From Methylobacterium sp. 10 (GTDB lineage: Bacteria; Pseudomonadota; Alphaproteobacteria; Rhizobiales; Beijerinckiaceae): a stretch of DNA of 64,000 nucleotides. The translations under genes were made by a program, and so were the position numbers. The DNA lies in the NCBI RefSeq assembly GCF_000519085.1, contig NZ_KI912577.1, positions 3,776,035-3,840,034 of the forward strand, in the 5' to 3' direction. Below, one piece after another: positions 27,336-36,571 of the stretch (within the stretch, counting starts at the first letter, position 1; the number at the start of each line of letters is the position of its first letter). The notes below the pieces were generated by a model. That model searched no databases. It was not told where the DNA came from and saw only the letters and a program-made list of their open reading frames with translations.

Positions 27336-27953
27336 ATGACCGACGCTCCCTCGCCCGCCCCCGTGGTCCCGCCGTCCCTGCGCTCGGTCGTCCTGCGCGT
27401 GGCGGGGCTGAACCTGGCCTATTTCGGCGTCGAGATCGCGGTGGCCCTGGCGATCGGCTCCCTCGCCCTCATCGCCGACAGCCTGGATTTCCTGGAGGAC
27501 GCCGCCCTCAACCTGCTGATTTTCGCCGGGATCGGCTGGAGCCTGCGCAACCGCGCCCGCCTCGGCATGGCCCTGGCCGGTATCCTGCTGCTACCGGCCC
27601 TCGCCACCGCCTACGCCGCCTGGCAAAAGGTGGCGGACATGGCGCCTCCCGCGCCCCTGCCGCTGACGCTCGCGGGCCTCGGGGCGCTCGCCGTGAACCT
27701 CACCTGCGCCGTGATGCTGGCCCGCCACCGGGACGGAGGAGGAAGCCTGACGCGGGCGGCCTATCTCTCCGCCCGTAACGACGCCTATGCCAATCTCGCC
27801 ATCATCGGTGCCGGCCTCGTCACGGCGCTGACGCTCTCGCCCTGGCCCGATCTCGTGGTGGCGGCCGGCATCGCTATGCTCAACGCCGATTCGGCGATGG
27901 ACATCCTCAAGGCCGCCCGCGCCGAGTGGCGCGCGGCCCATCCGACGGCCTGA
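27336..27953 (+). CDS. Cation diffusion facilitator-like transporter, short form
   Basis: A 205-residue inner-membrane protein with five to six helices. IGSLALIADSLDFLEDAALN matches helix 2 of cation diffusion facilitators (usual SxALxADAxHSxxD), and SARNDAYANLAIIGAG matches helix 5, where the usual metal-binding His is Asn here. The cytoplasmic C-terminal regulatory domain is missing. Probably exports a divalent metal or has lost metal selectivity. It is followed 10 bases later by the phosphoesterase gene. Confidence 0.75.
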   Translation: MTDAPSPAPVVPPSLRSVVLRVAGLNLAYFGVEIAVALAIGSLALIADSLDFLEDAALNLLIFAGIGWSLRNRARLGMALAGILLLPALATAYAAWQKVADMAPPAPLPLTLAGLGALAVNLTCAVMLARHRDGGGSLTRAAYLSARNDAYANLAIIGAGLVTALTLSPWPDLVVAAGIAMLNADSAMDILKAARAEWRAAHPTA

Positions 27954-27963
27954 GAGGTCTCGC

Positions 27964-28815
27964 TTGCGCCTGTTCCCGATCTCCGACCTGCATCTCGAAC
28001 GCCGCCGTCCGGAAACGATTGCGCGGCCGGACGAACCGTTCGACGTCCTGATCTGCCCGGGCGACCTCTACGAGGGGCGACCGGAGGCCGGCCTCGCGGC
28101 GCTCCGCCAGATCGCACAGGGACGGCCCATCGTGCTCGTGCCGGGCAACCACGAGCATTATGCGCCGACCGGCGATTCGCGCACCGCGCCCCAGCTCATC
28201 GCCGCCCTGGAGGCCGAGGTGGCGCGGATCAACGGTGCAGGGGAGGGTGGTCCGGTCCACCTCCTCAACCACGGGGCATGCGTCGTCCTCGACGGAGTGC
28301 GCTTCGTCGGCACCACCCTGTGGAGCGACTGGGCTCTCGCCGGGCGCTGGCTTGACGAGACCGTGCCCGACCGCCCGGCCGATCCCATCGCCTACGCCGC
28401 CGCGCGGATGACCGACCCGGTGACGGGCTCGCGCGAGTTCCGCGGCTCGATCCGCAAGGGGGATGGCAGCGTCTGGTCGCCGGCCGACGCCATGGCGGCG
28501 CATCTGGCGCAGAAGGCCGAACTCACCGCCGCCCTCGCCGCGCCGCATACCGGCCCCACCGTGGTCGTGACTCACCATCCGGCGAGCCCGCTCGCGGCCG
28601 ATGCGTTCCGGACCATCCCCGGCGTGCCCTGGTGGGTGCCGGCCTTCTATGCCACCACCGCCCTCGACGACCTGCCGGAGGCAAGCCGCCCGGACCTCTG
28701 GGTCTCCGGCCATTTCCACGCCGGCCACGATCTCCGCATCGGCCGCACGCGCTGGATCGCCAACCCGGTGGAGGGGGGGACGTATTCGGCCGAGCGGTTC
28801 GTGGCGGTGGGGTGA
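27964..28815 (+). CDS. Calcineurin-like metallophosphoesterase
   Basis: A 283-residue protein with the metallophosphoesterase signature blocks: ISDLHLE near residue 6, CPGDLYEG near residue 37, VPGNHEHY near residue 59, VTHHPASP near residue 201 and SGHFHAGHD near residue 245. Two metal ions would be bound by these Asp, Asn and His residues. Substrate unknown. I take the TTG at 27964, preceded by GAGAGG, because it places ISDLHLE at the proper N-terminal position. Confidence 0.9.
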   Translation: MRLFPISDLHLERRRPETIARPDEPFDVLICPGDLYEGRPEAGLAALRQIAQGRPIVLVPGNHEHYAPTGDSRTAPQLIAALEAEVARINGAGEGGPVHLLNHGACVVLDGVRFVGTTLWSDWALAGRWLDETVPDRPADPIAYAAARMTDPVTGSREFRGSIRKGDGSVWSPADAMAAHLAQKAELTAALAAPHTGPTVVVTHHPASPLAADAFRTIPGVPWWVPAFYATTALDDLPEASRPDLWVSGHFHAGHDLRIGRTRWIANPVEGGTYSAERFVAVG

Positions 28816-28940
28816 GGGGCGAGCGCGGCAGGCCTCGGCTCTCAGATCATCTCCAAAAGAGCGCGTCCCGCGAAACCTCCTCCCTCCGCCCTACGTAGAA
28901 GTGGGGAGGGCGCCGCCACGCGCCCGGATCGGAGCCGTCC

Positions 28941-29162
28941 ATGAACACCTTCATCGCCGTCGTGCTCGTCTGCGCCAACGCGATTCCGATCGAATCCTGC
29001 TCCGACGACAGGGCGAGCGAGGTGCGAAAGGTCCGTGTCTCGAACGAACTCGGCTGCACCAACGGCTGGCAGGAGATCATCTCCCGCACCGACATCGGCG
29101 AGGAGATCGGCAAGACCGCCTACCTCAAGACCGAGTGCCGGCGGGTGAAGGAGCCGCAGTGA
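28941..29162 (+). CDS. Small cysteine-containing protein, unknown function
   Basis: A 73-residue protein with a hydrophobic start (MNTFIAVVLVCANA) and three further cysteines at positions about 20, 39 and 66 (ESCSDD, ELGCTNG, KTECRR). The N-terminus may be a short signal peptide, so periplasmic disulfides are possible. A GGAG ribosome site lies six bases before the ATG, supporting that it is a real gene. No family recognised. Confidence 0.6.
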   Translation: MNTFIAVVLVCANAIPIESCSDDRASEVRKVRVSNELGCTNGWQEIISRTDIGEEIGKTAYLKTECRRVKEPQ

Positions 29163-29245
29163 GCCTCTGTCTCTGACAAAACTCCTGCTGCGCCATCGTG
29201 CTCCGAGCGAGAAACGACCATGAGCGGGAGTTCTGCGAGGCACTC

Positions 29246-29623
29246 CTATCTGTCGTATTTGATGTAGGCGAAGCGCGCGTCGGTGGGTGTGCCTTCGAGG
29301 CCTTGCCCTTCGGTGCCCGGCTGCCAGCCCACAACCTCCTCGATCTTCTTCGCCAGGGCGAAGTCCTTGTCGGTGATGCCCTTGGCGGCATGGTTCATCA
29401 GCCGCACCTCGACCCAGGCATAGGAGGCAGTGAGGTCCGGGTGGTGCCAGGCGGCCTCCGCGAGGTGGCCCACCGTGTTGATGACCATGAGCGTGCTCTT
29501 CCAGCCCGCCGTCTTGTAGGTCCGCCGGATCCAGCCGTCCTCGTAGGTCCAGGCCGGCAATTCGGCGGCCAGGCGCTCCGAGATGGTGGCGTCGTCGATG
29601 ACGTCTTCGCGCGATCCGGCCAT
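29246..29623 (-). CDS. Pterin-4a-carbinolamine dehydratase
   Basis: A 125-residue protein of the 4a-hydroxytetrahydrobiopterin dehydratase (PCD/DCoH) family. The catalytic block EAAWHHPDL and the following YAWVEVRLMNHAAKGITDKDFALAKKI are diagnostic. The enzyme dehydrates a 4a-hydroxy pterin. In a methylotroph it might act in tetrahydrobiopterin, folate or methanopterin metabolism, but this cannot be settled here. It is divergent from the ABC transporter operon at 29879. Confidence 0.92.
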   Translation of the reverse strand: MAGSREDVIDDATISERLAAELPAWTYEDGWIRRTYKTAGWKSTLMVINTVGHLAEAAWHHPDLTASYAWVEVRLMNHAAKGITDKDFALAKKIEEVVGWQPGTEGQGLEGTPTDARFAYIKYDR

Positions 29624-29878
29624 AGCTGCACGTCCTTTGATGATCGTGGTGGTGGTCGAGGGATTCTGCGACGCGCCGCGTGTCCGGGCAAGACCGGCGG
29701 CAACGATCGCCGGGTCCGCGAATGCCGCGGTCGCCTGCGACGTGGTGGCCCTGCCCCCAACGACGGCTGATCGGATCTGTGGACGCCGGGGGGGCGAGAC
29801 CCTATTAAGAAAGAATAATAGTTCGTCGGTCCCGACTGCCGGGACCGGATGCGGGCCGGTTCCAGGGAGACGACGTTC

Positions 29879-30865
29879 ATGCTGTCACGGCGCGGAGTGC
29901 TCGCGACGGCTGCGCTGTGGCCCCTGGCCGGGTCGGTGACGGCAGCGGCCGCCGGTCCCGCAATCCGTATCGGAAGCCTGCCCTTCGGCACCGTGGCCTG
30001 GGAGGCGGCGGTGATCAAGGCGCGCGGGCTCGATGCCGCCAACGGCTTCACCCTCGACGTGGTCAAGCTCGCCGGTAACGATGCCGCCCGCATCGCCTTC
30101 CTCGGCGGACAGGTCGACACCATCGTCGGCGACCTGCTCTGGGCCGGGCGCCTCGGCAACGAGGGCAGGGCGATGCGCTTCATCCCCTACTCCACCACCG
30201 AGGGCTCGCTGATGGTGCCGGCGGGCAGCGCCATCGCCGGCCTCAAGGATCTCGTCGGCAAGCGGCTTGGTGTGGCGGGCGGACCGCTGGACAAGAACTG
30301 GCTCCTGCTCAAGGCCCAGGCCAAAGACGCCGCCGGCATCGATCTTGAATCGCAGGCGCAGGTCGCCTACGGCGCGCCGCCGCTCCTGGCGCTCAAGCTC
30401 GAACAGGGCGAGCTCGACGCGGCCTTGCTCTACTGGACCTATTGCGCCCGCCTCGAGCCGAAGGGCTTCACCCGCCTCATCGGGTCGGACGACATCATGC
30501 GCGCGTTCGGCGCCACCGGCTCTATCGCCCTCATCGGCTACCTGTTCGAGGGCGCCACCGTGTCGGACAAGGCAGAGGCCATCGCCGGCTTCGCCCGCGC
30601 CTCCCGTACCGCCAAGGAGATGCTGGCCAACGATCCCACCACCTGGGACGTGGTGCGGCCGCTGATGTCGGCCGAGGACGAGCCGACCTTCGAGGCCCTG
30701 AAGCGCGATTTCCTCGCGGGCATCCCGCGCCGGCCGCTTGCCACCGAGCGCACCGACGGCGAACGCCTGTTCGGCGTGCTGGCCAAGCTCGGCGGCGAGC
30801 GGCTGGTGGGGGCGGGCAAGACCCTGCCTGCCGGCCTGTATTTCGACGGGGCCGGAAACGGTTGA
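29879..30865 (+). CDS. ABC transporter substrate-binding protein, NitT/TauT type
   Basis: A 328-residue periplasmic binding protein. A Tat-like or Sec signal (MLSRRGVLATAALWPLAGSVTAAAA) precedes the SsuA/THI5-like domain (IRIGSLPFGTVAWEAAVIKARGLD, LAGNDAARIAFLGGQVDTIVGD, LKLEQGELDAALLYWTYCARLE). The ATG at 29879 has GGGAG upstream. It heads an operon with permease and ATPase just before xoxF, so its ligand may relate to methanol or lanthanide metabolism, for example a metal chelate or a cofactor; sulfonates or thiamine precursors are the family defaults. Confidence 0.85.
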   Translation: MLSRRGVLATAALWPLAGSVTAAAAGPAIRIGSLPFGTVAWEAAVIKARGLDAANGFTLDVVKLAGNDAARIAFLGGQVDTIVGDLLWAGRLGNEGRAMRFIPYSTTEGSLMVPAGSAIAGLKDLVGKRLGVAGGPLDKNWLLLKAQAKDAAGIDLESQAQVAYGAPPLLALKLEQGELDAALLYWTYCARLEPKGFTRLIGSDDIMRAFGATGSIALIGYLFEGATVSDKAEAIAGFARASRTAKEMLANDPTTWDVVRPLMSAEDEPTFEALKRDFLAGIPRRPLATERTDGERLFGVLAKLGGERLVGAGKTLPAGLYFDGAGNG

Positions 30866-30900
30866 TCCGCGTCACGCCCTCCCCCGCGGTGCGCTGAATC

Positions 30901-31662
30901 GTGGCCCGGACCGGCGCGAACGCCATGGGAGTGGCAACTCGACTCGTCTCCGTGCTGGTGCTGCTGGCGGCATGGCAGGCGGCGGCGACGCTGGCGGAAT
31001 CGCGGCTCCTGCCCGCGCCCCTCGCCATCCTCGATTTCATCGGGAAGGAATCCGCCACCGGCGACCTATGGAGCAACGTCGGCATCACCCTGACACGGGT
31101 GGGCGTGTCGTTCTTCTTTGCCATGGGGCTCGGGGTGCTGCTCGGCATCGCGCTTGGCCGCTGGAAGGCGCTCAACCTCGTTCTCGACACGCCGCTCCTC
31201 ATCCTCCTCAATACGCCCGCCCTGGTGATCACGGTGCTGGCCTACATCTGGGTCGGCCTCAATGAGGGCGCGGCGGTGCTGGCAGTGGTGCTCAACAAGT
31301 TGCCCAACGTGGCGGTGATCGTGCGCGAGGGCGCGCGCGGCCTCGATCCGGGGCTGGAGGAGATGGCGCGGAGCTACCGTTTCGACCGCCGCACCTGGAT
31401 CGCCCACGTCCTGGTGCCCCAGCTCCAGCCCTTCGTAGTGGCCGCCGCCCGCTCCGGCCTGTCCCTCGCCTGGAAGATCGTGCTGGTGATCGAGCTGCTC
31501 GGGCGTCCGAACGGGGTGGGCTTCGCCATCAACTTCTACTTTGTCCAGAGCCTGAACGTGGCGGCCATCATCGGCTATAGCGTCGTCTTCATGAGTGTGA
31601 TGATCGCCATCGATATCCTCATCCTCCAGCGCCTCGAGGCCCATGTCCGACGCTGGCGCTGA
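30901..31662 (+). CDS. ABC transporter permease, NitT/TauT type
   Basis: A 253-residue inner-membrane permease with about six helices. The EAA-like loop (LDPGLEEMARSYRFDRRTWIAHVLVPQLQP, near residues 148-178) couples to the ATPase and places it in the SsuC/TauC family. The GTG at 30901 is used here; an in-frame ATG at 30925 is an equally plausible start. It overlaps the ATPase gene by 20 bases. Confidence 0.88.
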   Translation: MARTGANAMGVATRLVSVLVLLAAWQAAATLAESRLLPAPLAILDFIGKESATGDLWSNVGITLTRVGVSFFFAMGLGVLLGIALGRWKALNLVLDTPLLILLNTPALVITVLAYIWVGLNEGAAVLAVVLNKLPNVAVIVREGARGLDPGLEEMARSYRFDRRTWIAHVLVPQLQPFVVAAARSGLSLAWKIVLVIELLGRPNGVGFAINFYFVQSLNVAAIIGYSVVFMSVMIAIDILILQRLEAHVRRWR

Positions 31663-32392
31663 GAGGGCGGACGCGCTCTCCGTCTCCATCCGCAGCAAGG
31701 TCTATGGAGCCGGCGGGCCGGAGCCGGTGGAGGCGGTGCGCGATCTCTCCTTCGTCATTCGCCGGTCGGAGATCGCCTGCCTCATCGGCCCCTCGGGCGC
31801 CGGCAAGACCACGACCCTGCGCATCCTGCTCGGGCTCGACGACGCTTATGACGGCGCGGTGACCCCGGACCCGCGCGAGGCCGGCATCGCCATGGTCTTC
31901 CAGGAGCCGCGCCTCCTCCCCTGGCGCAGCGTCGAACAGAATGTCCGCCTCGGCCTGCCCCGTTCCGAGCGGGCACGCGATCTCGACGCCTTGTTCGAGT
32001 CCCTCGGGCTGACGCCCTGGCGTGGCCGCTATCCGGGGAAGCTTTCCCTCGGAATGGCACGCCGTGTCGCGCTCGCCCGTGCCCTGGCCCTCCGTCCCCG
32101 CATCCTGGTGCTCGACGAACCCTTCGTGTCCCTGGACGACCGAGCCGCGGCGTCCCTGCGCGAGATCGTGGTGGCGACCGTCGCGCGTGAAGGAATGAGC
32201 GTGCTCATGGTCACGCATAACGTGGCCGAGGCCATCGAGATTGCGGACCGGCTCCTCCTCGTCTCGGCGCGCCCGGCGAGCCTGCTCGCCGCCGTCGCCC
32301 TCGACCGGCCCAGAAGCGAACGCGATCGGGCTTGGGCGGAGGCGATGCGGGAAGATCTCGCGAATCGCTTTCCGGGCGTCATCGCCGCCTGA
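31643..32392 (+). CDS. ABC transporter ATP-binding protein, NitT/TauT type
   Basis: A 249-residue ATPase with Walker A GPSGAGKT, Q-loop VFQEPRLLPW, Walker B ILVLDEPFVSLD and H-loop VTHNVAEAIE. The signature is LSLGMARR rather than LSGGQ(Q/R)R, an accepted variant in this importer group. GAGG precedes the ATG at 31643. It completes the importer started at 29879. A 705-base gap separates it from xoxF. Confidence 0.92.
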   Translation: MSDAGAERADALSVSIRSKVYGAGGPEPVEAVRDLSFVIRRSEIACLIGPSGAGKTTTLRILLGLDDAYDGAVTPDPREAGIAMVFQEPRLLPWRSVEQNVRLGLPRSERARDLDALFESLGLTPWRGRYPGKLSLGMARRVALARALALRPRILVLDEPFVSLDDRAAASLREIVVATVAREGMSVLMVTHNVAEAIEIADRLLLVSARPASLLAAVALDRPRSERDRAWAEAMREDLANRFPGVIAA

Positions 32393-33097
32393 ACGCTCTT
32401 TCCCGATCATGGGAGAGCGGCACGATATCGCCGACGCGACATTATGCACATGTGCTCAACGCCTAAGGCCCTCCTCAGTAGCCGCTACGCAGTCATGCGG
32501 CGAGACAACGCAGCGCTCGATCGAATGGTGCCCAACCGATGACGTGGCGCGAACTGTCGATGTAGGATCTATCGTACAGAGTTGCATGATAATTCATCGC
32601 GACACGGTTTTGATGTGATCGCGCATCGGACGAAACGACCGTTTTTTCCGCCATTTCCGGTCCTCCTGCGGGGAGACTGGCATACCAAAGGTCCTGTATG
32701 CGCGTGACGCATAAGAAACGTATCGGTCCTCCAAATACTTTTGCCGTGGAGATTATCGATTTTGCAGCGCAACATTCTAGGGTGCGACCGCTCAGATCGC
32801 GGTTAACGAAGACGTTCGTTCACCAGGACTTGATGCAGCCCGAGCTCAAGCTTGCTCAATCGAGTTGACGCCGCCGCGATTTTTCTTAGAGTTCATTCAA
32901 GCTTCGGTTCGAAGGGGCGCCGCAAAGGGGTAGCGGCGACCGGGAGAGCAGGTGGTGGTCTCGGCGAATATCTCGTGGAGACAGCCGCTTAGGAGACTCT
33001 ATCGAAGTGAACTATCCCTGTCGCAAATAACAGGTCGCACAAGTGGGAGCAGGTTTCGCTGTTCTCCAGGCGTGTCAAAGACCTGTCGGAGGAATGC
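32393..33097 (+). promoter_or_regulatory. Intergenic promoter and leader region upstream of xoxF
   Basis: These 705 bases contain no convincing gene and are less GC-rich than the flanks. Candidate elements are a TATGCG-N5-CGCATA inverted repeat at 32697-32713 and a TTGACG/TAGAGT hexamer pair with 16-base spacing at 32865-32892. If that promoter is used, the xoxF leader would be about 200 bases long. A strong GGAGGAA ribosome site ends the region. Regulation of xoxF by lanthanides and by two-component systems is known in methylotrophs, but the sites here are unverified. Confidence 0.5.
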
Positions 33098-34900
33098 ATG
33101 AGAGCGGTCCATCTTCTCGCACTCGGCGCTGGTCTGGTGGCTTCGGCCCCCGCCTTCGCCAATGACGACGTCCTGAAGCGCTCGGCCGATCCGGCCCAGC
33201 AGGTTCTGCAGACGGTCGATTACGCCAACACGCGCTATTCGAAGCTCGACCAGATCAACGCCAGCAACGTGAAGCAGCTGCAGGTGGCCTGGACGTTCTC
33301 GACGGGCGTCCTGCGCGGCCACGAGGGTTCGCCTCTCGTCGTCGGCAACATGATGTACGTCCACACTCCCTTCCCGAACATCGTCTACGCCCTCGACCTC
33401 GACAAGGACGGCGTGATCGTCTGGAAGTACGAGCCCAAGCAGGACCCGAGCGTCATCCCGGTGATGTGCTGTGACACGGTCAACCGTGGTCTGGCCTATG
33501 CCGACGGCGCCATCATCCTCCACCAGGCCGACACCACCGTCGTCTCGCTCGACGCCAAGTCCGGCAAGGTGAACTGGTCCGTCGTCAACGGCGACCCCAA
33601 GAAGGGTGAGACCAACACCGCGACGGTTCTGCCGGTGAAGGACAAGATCATCGTCGGCATCTCCGGCGGCGAGTTCGGCGTGCAGTGCCACGTCACCGCC
33701 TACGATTCTAAGACGGGCAAGAAGGTGTGGCGCGGCTATTCCGTTGGCACTGACGAGCAGATGATCATGGATGGCGAGAAGACCACGTCTCTCGGCAAGC
33801 CGGTCGGCAAGGATTCCTCGCTGAAGACCTGGGAAGGCGATCAGTGGAAGACGGGCGGCGGCTGCACCTGGGGCTGGTTCTCCTACGACCCCAAGCTCGA
33901 CCTGATGTATTACGGCTCGGGCAACCCCTCGACCTGGAACCCCAAGCAGCGTCCGGGCGACAACAAGTGGTCGATGACCATCTGGGCGCGTAACCCCGAT
34001 ACGGGTGCGACCAAGTGGGTCTACCAGATGACCCCGCACGACGAGTGGGATTACGACGGCATCAACGAGATGATCCTCACGGATCAGAAGGTTGACGGCA
34101 AGGATCGTCCGCTTCTCACCCACTTCGACCGTAACGGCTTCGGCTACACCCTCGATCGCGCCACCGGCGAACTCCTGGTCGCCGAGAAGTTCGATCCGGT
34201 GGTGAACTGGGCTTCCAAGGTCGACATGGACAAGGGCTCGAAGACCTACGGTCGTCCGCTCGTCCAGGCCAAGTACTCCACCGAGCAGAACGGTGAAGAT
34301 ACCAACTCCAAGGGTATCTGCCCCGCGGCCCTCGGCACCAAGGACCAGCAGCCTGCTGCGTTCTCGCCGAAGACCAACCTGTTCTACGTGCCCACCAACC
34401 ATGTCTGCATGGACTACGAGCCGTTCCGGGTGTCCTACACCCCCGGTCAGCCCTACGTCGGTGCGACCCTGGCCATGTACCCGGCTCCCAACAGCCACGG
34501 CGGCATGGGTAACTTCATCGCCTGGGACGGCGTCGCTGGTAAGATCAAGTGGTCGAACCAGGAGCAGTTCTCGGTGTGGTCCGGTGCTCTCGCCACCGCC
34601 GGTGACGTGGTGTTCTACGGCACGCTCGAAGGCTACCTGAAGGCCGTCGACTCGAAGACCGGTAAGGAACTCTATAAGTTCAAGACCCCGTCGGGCATCA
34701 TCGGCAACGTGATGACCTACCAGCACAAGGGCAAGCAGTTCGTCGGCATCCTGTCGGGTGTCGGTGGCTGGGCTGGCATCGGCCTCGCGGCCGGCCTGAC
34801 CGACCCGAATGCCGGTCTTGGCGCGGTGGGTGGCTATGCCGCTCTCTCGAACTACACCAACCTCGGTGGTCAGCTGACCGTCTTCGCGCTCCCGAACTAA
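33098..34900 (+). CDS. xoxF: Lanthanide-dependent methanol dehydrogenase XoxF
   Basis: PQQ-dependent periplasmic methanol dehydrogenase that oxidises methanol (and often formaldehyde) and passes electrons to XoxG. The 600-residue precursor has a signal peptide (cleavage after AFA, residue 21), vicinal cysteines Cys124-Cys125 that stack on PQQ, metal ligands Glu192 and Asn276, catalytic Asp318 and the extra Asp320 in WDYDG. That second Asp is the lanthanide hallmark; calcium-type MxaF has Ala there. PQQ-type W-propeller repeats run through the sequence. Codon use is biased as in highly expressed genes. It leads the xoxF-xoxG-xoxJ unit. Confidence 0.98.
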   Translation: MRAVHLLALGAGLVASAPAFANDDVLKRSADPAQQVLQTVDYANTRYSKLDQINASNVKQLQVAWTFSTGVLRGHEGSPLVVGNMMYVHTPFPNIVYALDLDKDGVIVWKYEPKQDPSVIPVMCCDTVNRGLAYADGAIILHQADTTVVSLDAKSGKVNWSVVNGDPKKGETNTATVLPVKDKIIVGISGGEFGVQCHVTAYDSKTGKKVWRGYSVGTDEQMIMDGEKTTSLGKPVGKDSSLKTWEGDQWKTGGGCTWGWFSYDPKLDLMYYGSGNPSTWNPKQRPGDNKWSMTIWARNPDTGATKWVYQMTPHDEWDYDGINEMILTDQKVDGKDRPLLTHFDRNGFGYTLDRATGELLVAEKFDPVVNWASKVDMDKGSKTYGRPLVQAKYSTEQNGEDTNSKGICPAALGTKDQQPAAFSPKTNLFYVPTNHVCMDYEPFRVSYTPGQPYVGATLAMYPAPNSHGGMGNFIAWDGVAGKIKWSNQEQFSVWSGALATAGDVVFYGTLEGYLKAVDSKTGKELYKFKTPSGIIGNVMTYQHKGKQFVGILSGVGGWAGIGLAAGLTDPNAGLGAVGGYAALSNYTNLGGQLTVFALPN

Positions 34901-34927
34901 TCGGTCGCACGAAGTCTGAGACGATAG

Positions 34928-34962
34928 GGTGCCGGCGCGGGTTTCCGCGCCGGCACCTTTAT
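34928..34962 (+). terminator. Intercistronic hairpin between xoxF and xoxG
   Basis: Perfect 13-bp GC-rich arms at 34928-34940 and 34945-34957 with a GTTT loop, followed by TTTAT. This is a textbook intrinsic terminator or mRNA-stabilising stem, and would let xoxF be expressed far above xoxG. Confidence 0.85.
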
Positions 34963-35034
34963 GATTAGATCGTTATTAAGAACACTTCGAACGTCGGCCG
35001 AACGGGTCGACGGTTGCTCCTGGGAGAAACGTCG

Positions 35035-35643
35035 TTGCAGTACCAAAGCAAAGCCGCCATCCGTCCGCTCGTGGCCGCCCTCGTTTTCGCATTCGCCTCC
35101 GCCGGTGCCGTTCAGGCCCAGGACGCCAAGCCCGCCGCCGATCCCGCCGTGGCGAACCAGCTTGATCCCAATGCTCCTGAGAAGGACGACAAGCTGATCG
35201 ACAAGTATCAGGCGGTGAAGGTCGAAGACGGCAAGTATTTCGACAAGGACGGCGCCCCGACCTACCACATCACCAACGACGGCAAGAAGTTCGACTGGTA
35301 CGCGTATTCCGGCTACCGCCGCTATCACGCCGAGTGCCACGTGTGTCACGGTCCCGATGCGATGGGTTCGACCTACGCACCCGCCCTCAAGGATTCGCTC
35401 AAGCGCCTGTCCTACGAGGAGTTCGTCGGCATCATCGCTGGCGGCAAGCAGGACATCAGCTCGAGCGGCACCAACGTGATGCCCGCCTTCGGCGATAACA
35501 AGAACGTGATGTGCTACGCCGACGACCTCTACACCTACCTGAAGGCCCGCGCCTCCGGTGCGATGCCGCGCGTGCGTCCGACCGACAAGGAAGACAAGCC
35601 GGAAGCCGCCAAGAAGGCCGAGAAGGAGTGCCTGGGCGGCTAA
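35035..35643 (+). CDS. xoxG: XoxG, c-type cytochrome electron acceptor of XoxF
   Basis: A 202-residue exported cytochrome c that accepts electrons from XoxF in the periplasm. A signal peptide (cleavage after VQA or QAQ, near residue 28) precedes a CHVCH haem motif at residues 101-105, and the NVMPAFG segment supplies the likely axial Met. I chose the TTG at 35035 because GGGAG lies eight bases before it; the TTG at 35014 would add residues and has no ribosome site. The stop overlaps the xoxJ start by one base (TAATG). Confidence 0.93.
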   Translation: MQYQSKAAIRPLVAALVFAFASAGAVQAQDAKPAADPAVANQLDPNAPEKDDKLIDKYQAVKVEDGKYFDKDGAPTYHITNDGKKFDWYAYSGYRRYHAECHVCHGPDAMGSTYAPALKDSLKRLSYEEFVGIIAGGKQDISSSGTNVMPAFGDNKNVMCYADDLYTYLKARASGAMPRVRPTDKEDKPEAAKKAEKECLGG

Positions 35644-36497
35644 TGGCTCGCTTTGGCTCCTTCACAACGACGGTTTGCGCGCTCCTGCTGATCTCGGCAG
35701 GGGGGCGCCCCGCATTGGCGCAGTCGCTTCCCGATCTCGTCACCACCGATGTCCTGCGCGTCTGCGGAGATCCCGGCAACATGCCGTTCTCCCAGCGCAA
35801 GGAGGACGGGTTCGAGAACAAGATCGCGGCGATCCTCGCCGACGAACTGAAGGTCAAGCTCCGCTATTACTGGCTGACGCAGGGGCCTGGATTCGTCCGC
35901 AATACGCTGGGCACCGGCCTGTGCGACCTGATCATCGGTTCGGCCGCCGGCGGTGAGCTCGTCCAGCACACCAATCCTTACTATCGCTCCAGCTATGCCC
36001 TAGTCACCCGCGAGGGTGATTTCGAGGGCGTGACGAAACTCGACGACCCGAAGCTCAAGGGTAAGGCCATTGGCGTCATCGGCGGTACACCGCCCGTGAA
36101 CCGGATGGGCGAGGTCGGCCTCATCGCCTCGATGAAGGCCTACGCTCCCTACCAGCTCGATCCCGCGCGTAAATACCAGACGGTCTCCGCAGAAGTCATA
36201 GGCGACCTCGCGGAGAAGAGGATCGACGCGGCGATCCTGTGGGGGCCGGCCGCCGGCTGGCTCGCCAAGCAGAGCGGCGTCGCCATGAAGGTCGTGCCGC
36301 TGTTGCAGGAGCCGGATCGTCCCGCTCTCACCTTCCGCATCGCCATGGGCGTGCGGATGGAGGAGAACGATTGGAAGCGCAGCCTCAACACGATCCTGCG
36401 CAAACGCCGCGCCGATATCGAGAAGGTCCTGCGCGACTACGACGTTCCGCTGCTGGAGGACGAAGGCAACAAGCTCCTCGAGCCGGCGGCGCCCTGA
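35643..36497 (+). CDS. xoxJ: XoxJ, periplasmic binding-like accessory protein of XoxF
   Basis: A 284-residue exported protein related to MoxJ/MxaJ and extracellular solute-binding family 3. The signal peptide ends near residue 27 (PALAQ), then LRVCGDPGNMPFSQRKEDGFENKIA is the family's N-terminal block. XoxJ is thought to assist activation or assembly of XoxF; its exact role is not settled. It overlaps the xoxG stop by one base, so the two are translationally coupled. The frame is open upstream inside xoxG but that is out of the family. Confidence 0.93.
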   Translation: MARFGSFTTTVCALLLISAGGRPALAQSLPDLVTTDVLRVCGDPGNMPFSQRKEDGFENKIAAILADELKVKLRYYWLTQGPGFVRNTLGTGLCDLIIGSAAGGELVQHTNPYYRSSYALVTREGDFEGVTKLDDPKLKGKAIGVIGGTPPVNRMGEVGLIASMKAYAPYQLDPARKYQTVSAEVIGDLAEKRIDAAILWGPAAGWLAKQSGVAMKVVPLLQEPDRPALTFRIAMGVRMEENDWKRSLNTILRKRRADIEKVLRDYDVPLLEDEGNKLLEPAAP

Positions 36498-36571
36498 GAT
36501 CAGGCCCTGCCGGTCGTCACGATCGGTGGGGTTTGCTATGAGCCTCCCGGATCAATGGGGGTAGGGCGGCG

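Noticed and set aside
32999..34726. A 575-codon open frame on the minus strand across xoxF
   Set aside because: It is the complement of a highly biased, fully conserved gene; codon bias in xoxF leaves the opposite strand open. No family signal.
33098..34900. Calcium-type methanol dehydrogenase mxaF
   Set aside because: The Ala that marks MxaF is Asp here, and neighbours are xoxG and xoxJ with no mxaI nearby.
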